DNA of 64,000 nucleotides, taken from NCBI GenBank assembly GCA_029959085.1, contig JARWIR010000018.1, positions 15,871,001 through 15,935,000 on the forward strand, given 5' to 3'. A program made the position numbers and the translations under genes. Origin of the DNA: Nemophila menziesii. Lineage: Eukaryota; Streptophyta; Magnoliopsida; Boraginales; Hydrophyllaceae. Positions 45,090 through 56,708 of this stretch are shown here, in pieces. Under the pieces are notes generated by a model that had not been told where the DNA came from, made no database searches, and was given only the letters and a program-made list of their open reading frames with translations. Numbering within the stretch: the stretch's first letter is position 1; the number at the start of each line of letters is the position of its first letter.

Positions 45090-45490
45090 AGTCCTCTAAA
45101 AAAGGTGCACGACAATTACCACGGCTACAGATTCTATATTATGCGAGAGTATTTGTCATCGCCTTTGACATGCATTGTCCTCGTGGATGACATCGATCAC
45201 TCATTGGTGAGGACATGTTCTTGCCACTATTTCTCGTAATAGTTTCCTCGTTAAAGACCCTCAATAGCGAGAACTTTGACGAGTCATCGCCTTTGGACCC
45301 ATTTCACTCTCGAAGTTATTAGTCCTTGCAAATGATAGTGTTATTGACAAGGACAATTATCCTCTCCGGAATGATAATGTCATTCACGAGAACTTGTTAA
45401 GTCCTCGAATAAAATACATTAGCGACAACATATGTCCTCGCAAAAACTTCATTTGCATGGACATGCATTTTGTTATACGCGAGGTAATTG
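45090..45490. repeat. Probable CACTA subterminal repeat region
   Basis: Short words of the type tgtcctcg / cgaggaca (gcgagg, gtcctcgc, gtcctcg, acgagaac) recur in both orientations at least nine times in 400 bp. This is the pattern of transposase-binding subterminal repeats in plant CACTA (En/Spm) elements. Neither a CACTA terminus nor a transposase is visible. The gypsy element at 45978 is inserted close by. Confidence 0.4.
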
Positions 45491-45977
45491 TCCTTGCTAG
45501 TAATATTTTTTATTAAAGTATTTTTTTATCAACGATTATTTATTTATTAATTTTATAATTTTTTATTATTTATTAAATAGATATAAATAAAAACATGATA
45601 CACCGTCAAATAATAATATAATTAAGCTAAAATAAATTAAAAGTCGATCGAAATATATTACAAACCTATTAAAAATTTTAAAAGTCGATAGAAATAAAAT
45701 AAAAATCCACAAAAGTCAAACCTAAAAGTCCAAACAATACAAATATATCAATTATGGTTCAATTCTTCATTTTCCTCGTCTTCAAATCTTCTTCAGTGTG
45801 GACGGTTGGCTAAAGGACCTGTAGGAGGGGGACTGAAAGGTGTAGTGGAAGGAGGATGGGAAGGAGGACGGGAAGGAGGACCAGATCAGAAGAAGCAGTG
45901 GAAGGTACGTAAGTTGATGCCCTGATCTGATTAACTCACGCTAGGGTTCCGGGCACTTGTTCTTCCAGGTAGTACGT
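45491..45977. other. Host-side flank of the gypsy insertion; no gene recognised
   Basis: Contains a purine-rich tract of repeated ggaaggagga words at 45840-45885 and splice-like signals near 45905 and 45970 (ggtacgtaagt; cttccaggtag). It may belong to the CACTA-like element. The last five bases, TACGT, are the target duplication. Confidence 0.35.
45973..45977. repeat. Target-site duplication TACGT (left)
   Basis: Same five bases as 63536-63540 directly outside the gypsy LTRs, which run TGG…TCA on the plus strand. Confidence 0.93.
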
Positions 45978-47505
45978 TGGTGTCGCCTAGGGTGTGATAA
46001 AAATAAGATCAAATTAAGTATGGAAAACTATGCACTCTCACCCTAGACAGGCACAGTACTGCAAGTATTACAGGACGTATGCAAGTTTTAATGATAAGTA
46101 GAGTTCGTTCTCAGGGACTTAAGTGTGTTAATCGCGTAGGAACAGATAACGAGTAAAAGTAAATAATTAGAAGACAGAAAATAAAGCAATAGAATTTCGA
46201 AAATATGAATTAAAACTAAGGAAAATAAAGACAATAAAGTAAAAGATTAAGAATATGAGATGAGAAGTATAACTCAGGTTTTGATAGTATGCACTAATCC
46301 TTCTAATTCTATCTATAAATCTAGTTCATAAGGGAGAATATTAGCTCTTGGTAATACTTAGTCAGGATTCTAAATTCCACTACCTTAGACCTTGAGAGCG
46401 ACTAAGGGGGCTACGGCACAACCAAGAAGTGATTTCAAATAGGGTTATCAAACGCCACTAAGGCCCTAAGCAAATACTGCAATCTTGGTGATACGGTGGT
46501 TAAAACAAACCTTAATGACTATCTAGTTAGAAGTGTGTTTTGTCAGAACTGCTATCGACACTAGACATTATGTGGTGGTTCAATAGTTAAACACCCTGTC
46601 AAGGAGACCATCTAACTACTCTTAAAACAATCCTAAATTGATCATTTCTAGGAAAGATATTAAATCAAAACACATAAGCAAATATAAAGTAAGTAGCTAA
46701 TATCAGATTAAAACATATAATTCCCAAAGAAACTTAGATAGAAGAATTAGAATTCATAGATTATACATATGCAAAACCCAAGCTATGGGAGGTTTAGTTC
46801 ATACCTGAAGGAAATAAACTAAAAGAAATTACAAAAGACATCATCTTGCTCTCTACAATAAACTGGAAGAATAAAACCTTAAGAACTAATTACTATGAGG
46901 CAAGGATGATTTACAAGTGATATAAGGGTGTATTTATAGGTGTTTAGAAGACCTAATTCGTTTTCTTGAGGAATAGTTAAGGTAATGGACTTCTAGCCCA
47001 ACTCAAATTCGTATGGAAATAAAGATAAACACTGCTGCGTTGTTTTGAGTGTATCTTCTTCGTTATTGGTCCGATTTTGCTCCACAAGATACCAAAAGAA
47101 TCGAAACAGAATTATCTAGGCCCTTAACAAGGAAATCTCCAAATTCGGCCTATTTCTTAGGTAAAAACACCAATCTTTAGACGAGTGTGCAGAATCCCAG
47201 ATTTAGGCAGCTTTTCCTTTTCCATCTTTTTAGCTTTTATTTCCTTTTCTCCAATTACCATGTAAATCTCTTTCCATAAGTTGTTGTCTTTGACTTGGAC
47301 TCTAATTACTCTCCATAATTATCTTTAAAGCTACACACTAAATAAACAATTAAACCCAATATGCTCAAAAAATATTATTTCTACAAATCAAGACACAAAA
47401 TAGGAAAGTGCACTAAAACTCAAGAAAAACGACATTATTGACTTCTAAAACACTAAAAATGATGTCTCATCTTGACATAAATCTATCACAAATGAGGAGA
47501 CATCA
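45978..47505 (-). repeat. 3' LTR of the gypsy element
   Basis: 1528 bp, same length as the other LTR. Plus-strand ends are TGGTGTCGCC and GAGACATCA. Differences from the right LTR cluster at 46270-46290, 46640-46670 and 46810-46835. LTRs supply promoter, polyadenylation and integration ends. Confidence 0.95.
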
Positions 47506-47520
47506 AGACCCCCAACTCAA
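47506..47520 (-). other. Polypurine tract of the gypsy element
   Basis: Read on the minus strand: TTGAGTTGGGGGTCT, immediately before the 3' LTR. It primes second-strand synthesis in LTR elements. Confidence 0.75.
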
Positions 47521-48004
47521 AGTTGTATCGTCCCGATACAATAAAGATAAAAACATAGGGAAGTCTAGAAATACACACTTATAAAATTCTTAACACAAGG
47601 GAAAAAGCATAGCATAATATATAGAATAAACCTAAAGCACATAACTCAGAAAATTTCATGCAATAATATTCCTAAACTACATACCTGTACACTTCTTATA
47701 TCCACAGTCAACACGGCTTGAATTCAAGATTAGATTAGTTTCGCAATGTAAGAAGGATTGGGACTTTACTCAGTTCCCCAAGAGAGCTATAGATTGTTCA
47801 TCGATTTTCATTAGTTTCAAAGGATCCACTTAACTAATCTCTAATGGCTCAATCACTTCTCAATTACATAACAAAGAATCACAAGGTCTTTAAGGTTGTA
47901 ATGTAGGCTTAGGGACGGTATGATCATATATTTGGATAATTTGGAGTGAGCTTTGGGCTCTCTCCTCACTAGCCATCAACGAATCGCCCTAGAGCTTGAG
48001 TTAT

Positions 48005-49165
48005 TGATATTCTATATGCGTCCTAGAAGGGGGGTTGAATAGAACAATGGAAATTAATCGGATAATTTTATTTCAAGTAAATAAAATTAAAAGCTAATTT
48101 GAATCCTATTGTTTTAGCAAACTAAATAGTAAAGAACTAGATAATCCTAAAAGACAATATTATCAAACTATTCATGTAGGCATTTTATCAAGCATATAGA
48201 GTGCGGAAATGTAAAGAGTGAAGGGATAGAAAACGATACACAACGATGTATAGTGGTTCGGTTTCCCTACATCCACTACCTAAGGAAGCCTCCTTAGGAT
48301 TTGCAAGATTCTCAACTAATCTTCGTAACTCTTAATCCGGGTGAGATTACAAACCCTTTACAACCACTTCAACACCTTGAAGGAAATACACTTGTGTTAT
48401 CACCAACACAAGGAACCAAGCATAAAACCTATGCTCACATTACTCTCTTAATCTATTACAAGAACTAAGAGGAAAAGGAAAAGTGTTTAGGGGTGCTTAT
48501 AAAAGCTTTGTAACTAAACTCCTAAATGAGTGGATATAACTATAAGCTTGAGAATGAATATGACTTGAATGCTCCTTTGAAACCTTCTTGAATGATAATA
48601 TTAATTGCTCTTAAGATTGGTAGATGGAAGGCTTGAGTTGTGTCTTGAATGAGCTTCAATATATAGCTGAAATGAGCTTCCAACGGTCAAAAGGCTTGTA
48701 TCTAACGGATCTATTTTAACTCCAACGGATATAAGCTTAGTCCTCTAGTAATAGTGCAGAAACCCTCTCTTGCGGTGTACCGCGGGTATGGTCCGGTGCA
48801 CCGCAAATCTCCTCGTCTTAATTTCATTGCTGACTTACGGGCTATGCCATGCACCGTATCCCTGGTCCGTGTCTCAGTCCGGTGTACCGCGCCTTTGTCC
48901 GGTGTACCGCATGTTTTCCTAGCTTACTGGTCGGACTAGCCTGTGCACCGCGCTTCTGGTCCGTGGCACTGCGGTGTACCGCAGCTTTCGTCCGGTGTAC
49001 CGCGACGCTGCTCTTTTGAAACTCAAGCTTAAGATAAGGGATTTAAACACAACTAATCTAATGAGGGGTTTTGGAAAACCTTTAAAAGTGATACCAAATG
49101 AATTTTAGTTTAAACGATGATTTGTCGAATATTAAAACGGGAATAAAAACAAGGTGAGGCTAACA
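48005..49165 (-). repeat. 3' LTR of the nested copia
   Basis: Plus-strand ends TGATATTCTA and GAGGCTAACA. It contains the GC-rich palindrome block at 48770-49010. On the minus strand a TATA-like CTTTTATAAGC lies at 48497-48507. The short frame at 48754-48939 is a by-product of the GC-rich block, not a gene. Confidence 0.95.
48770..49010. repeat. GC-rich array of GCGGTGTACCGC-type palindromes (copia 3' LTR)
   Basis: Eight occurrences of the near-palindrome gcggtgtaccgc / ccggtgcaccgc within 240 bp of otherwise AT-rich LTR. The same array is in the other LTR at 55229-55468. Six of the eight keep the GTGTAC or GTGCAC core exactly. Confidence 0.9.
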
Positions 49166-49180
49166 ATCTCCCCCTTTTTG
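49166..49180 (-). other. Polypurine tract of the nested copia
   Basis: Minus strand CAAAAAGGGGGAGAT directly before the 3' LTR, the classic copia form. Confidence 0.88.
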
Positions 49181-49523
49181 ATGTTTGACAAATCATAAAC
49201 TTTTGAAGATGCCTTAGATAAAGTTTTAATCAAAAACTCCCCCTCAACCTAATCACTAGAGTTTTTATAAAAACTCCCCCTCACAAAATGCATTTGAAAA
49301 AGTTTAACTAAAATTTCTCCCCCTTTGTCAACAACAAAAAGAACTAATGATACGATTTTTGAAATTTTTTTAAGGGGTCAAAATACATTTTGAGTAAAAA
49401 CAAGGGCTAAAGAAGTAAATGGATAACAATTAGAAGCTTCAAGGACCCTATAACATCAAGAAAATATTAGCAACAAGATAATATACACAAAAAGCACTAA
49501 ACAATAATGGCATGATAAGAAGG
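49181..49523. other. Copia 3' noncoding segment
   Basis: Between the RNase H stop and the polypurine tract. It carries repeated actccccctc words (49227-49290) that resemble extra polypurine tracts on the minus strand. No gene. Confidence 0.6.
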
Positions 49524-52500
49524 TTAGAGAATTTGCATGCCAATCTCACAACGAATTTTCTCAAAAAGATCTTGGGGTAGAGGTTTAGTAAAGATATCGG
49601 CTAGTTGATTTTCCAAAGTGACAAATTCAAGTACAATATCCCCTTTTTGAGTGTGATCACGAATAAAGTGATGACGGATTTCTATGTGTTTCGTTCTAGA
49701 GTGTTGAATAGGATTTTTGGTAAGATTGATAGCACTAGTGTTATCACAACGAATGGGAACACAATCATACTCTAGGCCAAAATCTAGTAAGGTTTGTTTC
49801 ATCCAAAGAATTTGAGTCACACAATTTCCGGCCGCAACATATTCGGCTTCGGCCGTGGATAAAGCAACGCTATTTTGTTTTCTACTAGACCAAGAAACAA
49901 GGGATTGACCTAAGAATTGGCAACTACCACTAGTACTCTTCCTATCAAGTCTACAACCGGCATAATCGGCATCCGAATACCCTATTAGTTCAAAAGAGGT
50001 AAATCTTGGGTACCAAAGTCCTAGACTTAGGGTTCCTTTTAAATACCTAAAAATACGCTTAACGGCACTAAGATGAGATTCCTTAGGAGATGATTGAAAT
50101 CTAGCACAAAGACACACGGGGAACATAATATCGGGCCTAGAAGCGGTTAAATAAAGTAAGCTACCAATCATACCTCGATATGCTTTCTCATCAACATCCT
50201 TACCATCTTCATCTTTGTCTAATTTTGTGGATGTGCTCATTGGAGTTCCAATTTCCTTTGCATCTTCAAGTCCAAATTTTTTGATCAATTCTTTTGTGTA
50301 TTTGGCTTGATTTACAAAGATGCCATCCTTCATTTGCTTGATTTGAAGTCCAAGAAAGTAATTCAATTCTCCCATCATGCCCATCTCAAATTCCTTATGC
50401 ATGCTTTTAGAAAAATTCTCACAAAGATTTTCATTAGTAGCACCAAATATTATATCATCCACATAAATTTGAACAAGAAGGATATCTTTTGAAGACCTTT
50501 TTATAAATAAAGTGGAGTCAATATTTCCTCTTTTAAAACCATCATCTAACAAAAATTTGCTTAAACGTTCATACCAAGCACGAGGTGCTTGTTTTAAACC
50601 ATATAAAGCCTTTGAAAGTTTAAAAACATGATTTGGAAATTTTGGATCCTCAAAACCCGGTGGTTGTTTAACAAAAACTTCCTCATCTATAAAACCATTT
50701 AAAAAAGCACTTTTGACATCCATTTGGTAAAGTTTAAAATTCATATAACAAGCAAAAGCAAGTAGCATACGAATAGATTCAAGTCTAGCTACCGGAGCAA
50801 AAGTTTCATCGAAATCAATACCTTCTTCTTGATTGTATCCTTGAGCAACTAACCTTGCTTTATTTCTAGTGATAATACCGGTATCATCTAGCTTGTTGCG
50901 AAATACCCACTTAGTGCCAATAATAGTAGGGCCAATTGGTTTCTCAATTAATGTCCAAACTTTACTACGCTCAAATTAATTTAATTCCTCATGCATAGCG
51001 TTTATCCAATGATCATCTAGCAAGGCTTCTTTAATATTCTTGGGCTAAATTTGAGATAAGAATGCTTGATGAGCACATAGAGCAATAATACGAGAACGAG
51101 TGGTAACACCTTCTTTTGGATCACCTAGAATTAATTCACTTGGGTGATCTTTGATATTTTTCCAACACTTTGGTAAATCCGTACTAGCTTCATTTGAGAG
51201 TTGACCATTTTCCTTAGGAGGTTCATCATGAGAATTTAATTCTTGAGTAGGAGATTCTAAGGGTTGATCTTGTGGAGTGTCTTCATCAACATCTACTACT
51301 TTCTTGATACAAAAAGGATTAGTCTCATCAAAGTCAACATGCATAGATTCCTCAATGGTACGAGTACGTTTATTGAAGATGCGATAGGCTTTTCCCTTAG
51401 TGGAATAACCAAGAAAAATACCTTCATCCGATTTAGCATCAAATTTTCCCAAATAGTCCCTAGTGTTTAAGATAAAACATTTGCACCCAAAAACACGAAA
51501 ATAAGCAATAGTTGGTGGTCTACCATTCCAAAGCTCATAAGGGGTTTTCTTAATAAGGGGTCTAATTAGAACTCTATTTAACACATAACAAGCCGTATGA
51601 ACGGCTTCACCCCAAAAGTATGTAGGCAAGCTATGTTCTTTTAGCATTGTTCTAGCCATTTCTTGTAGAGTTCGGTTTTTCCTTTCCACTACCCTATTTT
51701 GTTGGGGAGTTCTAGGAGCCGAAAAATTATGCTCAATCCCAAATTCATCACAAAAATGCACAAAAGGAGAATTCACATATTCACTACCATTATCACTACG
51801 AATGCATGTAATAGAGTAGCCTTTCTCATTTTGCACCTTTCTACAAAGTTTTGCAAATTCATTGAAGGCATGACTTTTTAAAGCAAGGAACATCACCCAT
51901 GTATATCTAGTGTAATCATCAACAACAACAAAGACATATCTAGATCCTCCTAGACTAGTGACATCAACGGGACCAAAAAGATCCATATGCAATAATTGAA
52001 GTGGCCTAACGGTGATGACCTTATTTATGGATTTAAAAGATGAACGATGTTGTTTACCAAGTTGACATGCATCACATAATTTATCTTTATCAAACTTATA
52101 AATAGGCAAACCAACAACAAGATTTTTCCTAGACAATTTTGAAATCAAATCCATACTAGCATGTCCTAAACGTCTATGCCAAAGCCAACTATCATTTACC
52201 ACGGATAAGCATTTAATACGTTGACACATAATACTCTCAAGATCAACTACAAAGACATTATCCGATCTTTTTGCAATAAACATAGTATCTAACTCATCAT
52301 TTTTTAAACCAATGCATCTAGATGCTTCAAATTTAACACTATAACCAACATCACAAAGTTGACTTATACTAAGCAAGTTAAAAGATAGACCCTCAACAAG
52401 TAAAACATTTGAGATAAGTAAAGAATTCATATTACCGATGTTACCTTTACCCAAAACGCGTTTTTTAGTATTGTCGGCAAAAGTAACTCTATCACCTTTT

Positions 52501-52605
52501 GTTTTATATAAACGTGTAAATAATGATTGGTTCCCGGTCATATGTCTTGAGCATCCACTATCAAGGAGCCATATATTTTGCTTCTTGATGCTCAATCCCT
52601 ACACA
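49524..52605 (-). pseudogene. Copia pol: protease, integrase, RT, RNase H; two nonsense codons
   Basis: One frame from about 52600 to 49524, broken by TAG at 51045-51047 and TAA at 50976-50978. Protease: LLDSGCSRHMTGN. GAG-pre-integrase zinc site: HRRLGHASMDLI … CDACQLGKQHRSSF. Integrase core: HMDLFGPV (D), RSDNGSEY (D) and RVVERKNRT (E). Reverse transcriptase: LYQMDVKSAFLNG and catalytic YVDDIIFGA. RNase H: YSDADYAGC, STAEAEY and RCDNTSA; the tail ends ADIFTKPL. The stops stand where Glu and Gln codons are expected. Its start is also disconnected from gag by a frame change and a TAG near 52600. All catalytic residues remain. Confidence 0.93.
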
Positions 52606-52614
52606 AAAAATAAT

Positions 52615-54407
52615 TTAGGCTTTAGGTACCCAATTTGGTTTGGGTCCATGAGGGTTAGTGGATTTTCTTTTTATAGCCCATATATGCCTTTTCCAAAGTG
52701 GCACAAGAGATCCCAAATCCAATAATTTACGATAATAACAATGAGATGCATCATGACCAAGTTTTTCACAATAGGTGCAAGTGATAGAAGATTTTGAGGA
52801 AGATGGAATTGCATTTGAAATTTTTGATTTTACAAAAACATTTTTCAAGGGTTTTTGTTTTGTGAATGGATCATATCCAACACCACTTTTTTCAAAAGCC
52901 ATTTTTTGAGAACCTAAAATCAAATCCAAGTTTTCTTGCCCACTTGTAAATTTTAAAATAATAGCATTTTGATCAACAATCTTTTTCTCTAACAAAGCTT
53001 TTTCTTCCAAAAGATTTTTCTCAATAAGATGAAGTTTCTCATTTTCATCTATACATTCATCACAAAGATTTTGACAATCTTCCAAAGCTTTTAAAACCTC
53101 TTTAGTTCTATTTTTCTCAAATTCTAAATCTTTTGTCAAAACTTTGTTTGTTTCAATAGAGTTTAAGAAATCATTGTAGAGAGAATCAAATGCTTCATGA
53201 ATATCTTGTTCACTAGCATCATCATTAGATAAAGAGAGTTTAGATTTAGGAGTTACCTCATAATGATTTGCCATAAAGGCAAAGTGAGTTGAACCGGTAT
53301 CATCATCCGAAGAAGCATCTTCATCATTCTCAAGTTCTCCCATAAAAGCAACAAGATTAACATTTTCGTTATCACTTTCTTCTTCCTCCGAATTTTGAGT
53401 ATCCCAAGTGATATTAGCATGCATTGCTCTCTTAGGTTTCTCCTTTTGAAGAAGAGGACAATAAGTTTTGATGTGACCAACTTTCTTGCAATGATAGCAA
53501 GTGGGTTCATCTTGTTTGATAGCTCTAACATTCTTCTTGTAGGGTGAGGAAGAACTTCCTTTCTTGGTAAAGCGTTTGTATCTCTGAATTTTTTCATATC
53601 TCTTGCCAACATAGCCACTCCTTCATCTTCACTAGTTTCTTCTTCATGTGAGTTTTCTTCTTCTTCACTTTCCTTCCTTTCTTTTCGTTCTTTCAACTTG
53701 GTACTCAAGGCATGGAAAGCAATGGATTTCTTAATCTTCTTCTCCTCATCATCTCTTATCTTTTCTTCTTCAAGCACAAACTCTTCCGTCATGAGGTTGC
53801 AAATGAGTTCATGAACCGTCATTTTTGAAAGATCTTTAGTGTCTCTTATAGAGTTGATCTTTGATTTGTATTTCCTTGGAAGAGCAAATAAGATTTTTCG
53901 GCATTGTTCTTTGTTGGTGTACTCTTGACCAAGAGTCTTCAAGGTGTTGACAATGTTAGAAAATCTTTGATGCATAGCATTTAAGGCTTCATCGGGCTCC
54001 ATACGAAATAGCTCATACTTGGTGATAAAGAGACCAATCTTAGTTTCTTTGATATCTTCCGTTCCTTGATATGATAGCTCCAAGAGTTGCCACATTTCAT
54101 GAGCCGAATTGCATTCACTAACTCTAGCATATTCCGTGACACTTAACCCATTCATGAGTATGTTCATAGCTTTGTTGTTTTTGGTGAGTTTAGCTATGTC
54201 TTGATCATTGTAATCATCTTCATCCTTCACCTCCGTTTTACTACCATTAACATAAGGAATGTAAGGACCCTTCTTGATAGCAAGCCACAAAAAGTAATCA
54301 ATTCCTTTGACATGAATCTCCATTTTCTTTTTCCATCCAAAGTAGTCTTTTCCTACAAAAAGCGGAGGTCTAGTAGAACATGAACCTTCCGGTTGATTAG
54401 AATCCAT
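52615..54407 (-). pseudogene. Copia gag with one frameshift
   Basis: ATG at 54405-54407. The N-terminal part is the copia gag core (PPLFVGKDYFGWKKKMEIHV, MSVTEYARVSEC-like region, MHQRFSNIVNTLKTLG, DLSKMTVHELICNLM). About 1 bp is missing in an A-T homopolymer near 53590; after it the frame continues as YKRFTKKGSSSS, a zinc knuckle CYHCKKVGHIKTYC (about 53480), an acidic stretch, a coiled coil and a second knuckle CTYCEKLGHDASHC (about 52760), ending WVPKA. Gag builds the virus-like particle; two CCHC knuckles are present in the original design. Confidence 0.88.
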
Positions 54408-54448
54408 ATCGTATTAACTCTAGAAACGATTAAGTACAATAGAGCTAG

Positions 54449-54460
54449 GCTCTGATACCA
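54449..54460 (-). other. Primer-binding site, initiator tRNA-Met (copia)
   Basis: Minus strand TGGTATCAGAGC, two bases after the end of the 5' LTR; the canonical plant copia primer site. Confidence 0.95.
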
Positions 54461-54462
54461 AT

Positions 54463-55623
54463 TGATATTCTATATGCGTCCTAGAAGGGGGGTTGAATAG
54501 GACAATGGAAATTAATCGGCTAATTTTATTTCAAGTAAATAAAATTAAAAGCTAATTTGAATCCTATTGTTTTAGCAAACTAAATAGTAAAGAACTAGAT
54601 AATCCTAAAAGACAATATTATCAAACTATTCATGTAGGCATTTTATCAAGCATATAGAGTGCGGAAATGTAAAGAGTGAAGGGATAGAAAACGATACACA
54701 ACGATGTATAGTGGTTCGGTTTCCCTACATCCACTACCTAAGGAAGCCTCCTTAGGATTTGCAAGATTCTCAACTAATCTTCGTAACTCTTAAACCGGGT
54801 GAGATTACAAACCCTTTACAACCACTTCAACACCTTGAAGGAAATACACTTGTGTTATCACCAACACAAGGAACCAAGCATAAAACCTATGCTCACACTA
54901 CTCTCTTAATCTATTACAAGAACTAAGAGGAAAAGGAAAAGTGTTTAGGGGTGCTTATAAAAGATTTGTAACTAAACTCCTAAATGAGTGGATATAACTA
55001 TAAGCTTGAGAATGAATATGACTTGAATGCTCCTTTGAAACCTTCTTGAATGATAATATTAATTGCTCTTAAGATTGGTAGATGGAAGGCTTGAGTTGTG
55101 TCTTGAATGAGCTTCAATATATAGCTGAAATGAGCTTCCAACGGTCAAAAGGCTTGTATCTAACAGATCTATTTTAACTCCAACGGATATAAGCTTAGTC
55201 CTCTAGTAATAGTGCAGAAACGCTCTCTTGCGGTGTACCGCGGGTATGGTCCGGTGCACCGCAAATCTCCTCGTCTTAATTTCATTGCTGACTTACGGGC
55301 TATACCATGCACCGTATCCCTGGTCCGTGTCTCAATCCGGTGTACCGCGCCTTTGTCCGGTGTACCGCATGTTTTCCTAGCTTACTGGTCGGACTAGCCT
55401 ATGCACCACGCTTCTGGTCCGTGGCACTGCGGTGTACCGCAGCTTTCGTCCGGTGTACCGCGACGCTGCTCTTTTGAAACTCAAGCTTAAGATAAGGGAT
55501 TTAAACACAACTAATCTAATGAGGGGTTTTGGAAAACCTTTAAAAGTGATACCAAATGAATTTTAGTTTAAACGATGATTTGTCGAATATTAAAACGGGA
55601 ATAAAAACAAGGTGAGGCTAACA
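54463..55623 (-). repeat. 5' LTR of the nested copia
   Basis: 1161 bp. It differs from the other LTR at 11 positions by my alignment, mostly transitions, and two of the changes fall in one GCACCGCG palindrome. It carries the same GC-rich array (55229-55468). Confidence 0.95.
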
Positions 55624-56708
55624 ACTCTCATAAAACGTTTCTCACTCAACCCAATGAATTCCTTGATGCAAATTTAGCATCCCTAATAACCCAATTTAAA
55701 GCTTAAGATGTTCACCTAAAAATCCACTTTGCCGGTCCGAATATATATTTTCTTTTCTTTTCAAATCAATTTTCTTTTATAGCTATGACTTCTCTTTTAA
55801 TGTTGAGATATCACACTAATTTTCTCATATATATATTTCTTTTAATGCCCTTGTTGGCAATATTAGCTCGAAGCTTCTTTTTCATTCACTATTACCCCGG
55901 CAAAGGGTTACAATACAAATCTGTGAATCATCATCAATATAAAGCATAAAGCACAATTTATAAGCTCAAAAATCCCAACAAAATATCAATTCCCATAATG
56001 GTGGACCCACCACCCCAAACTCAAGCTCTAAAACAACTGTCTAAGCATCGCGATTCGAGTGCGGGTCATATGGAAAAGTCCTAAAATCTAAAGGATATGG
56101 CTTATAATGTGTTTCACCAAAAAGGCTTTAGAAAGGCTAGAAGGGGCTAAGAAGGATATAAACTCAAAAATCACAAGGTGAGAAGGTATAAAAAGGCTTC
56201 AAAGGCTTTAAAAATATGAAAGAACCGCCTTGATCACTTTCTACACTATGTAATTTAGAAAATTTCTTACCTTTAGCACTTTCATCAAATGGTTTTTCAA
56301 CTAGCTTGGATCTCACGGCCTACACACTTCTCAAGGTTACCTGAGATCGAACATACTTTCTATCGCATTGCTCACTAATCTTTTCTTTACTATCAACTTG
56401 TGTTTTCCTGCAAATACTCAAAGCATACAAATACATACCTCATAAACATATCACTTACTATCATCAATCTACTGAGCTTATGCTTTCAAGCTATTAAACA
56501 CACTCTACATCTAATTCCCATGTATCAAAAATTTTAATTTCACCCAAAAAACAGAAAACTGGAGATGAGAGACAACGAATCCCCACACCCCCAACTCAAA
56601 AATGAGCCGTGTCCCCACGACTCGAAAAAGACTCGAAAAACAGAAATTAAAATTAGCAAATAAACATATACATAAATGGTAATGAAGAAAGAGAACATAC
56701 TCTCGAGG
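55624..56708 (-). other. Gypsy 3' noncoding segment
   Basis: Gypsy-derived sequence between the extra ORF and the copia insertion; it continues at 47521-48004 beyond the copia. No gene recognised. A minus-strand GGGGGTGTGGGGA purine tract at 56581-56593 resembles an additional internal polypurine tract. Confidence 0.5.

Larger units (their letters stand above)
48005..55623 (-). mobile_element. Ty1/copia element nested in the gypsy element
   Basis: Complete 7619-bp structure on the minus strand: LTRs of 1161 bp (48005-49165 and 54463-55623, 11 differences counted), tRNA-Met primer site, gag, protease, integrase, reverse transcriptase, RNase H and polypurine tract. The order protease-integrase-RT-RNase H identifies copia. 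Coding parts carry at least three nonsense or frameshift lesions. The flanking 5-mers GTTAT (48000-48004) and ACTCT (55624-55628) do not match, so no target duplication is visible. Confidence 0.93.

Noticed and set aside
48754..48939. 61-codon frame present in both copia LTRs (also 55212-55397)
   Set aside because: It lies over the GC-rich palindrome array and is identical in both LTRs simply because the LTRs are; no start context or domain.
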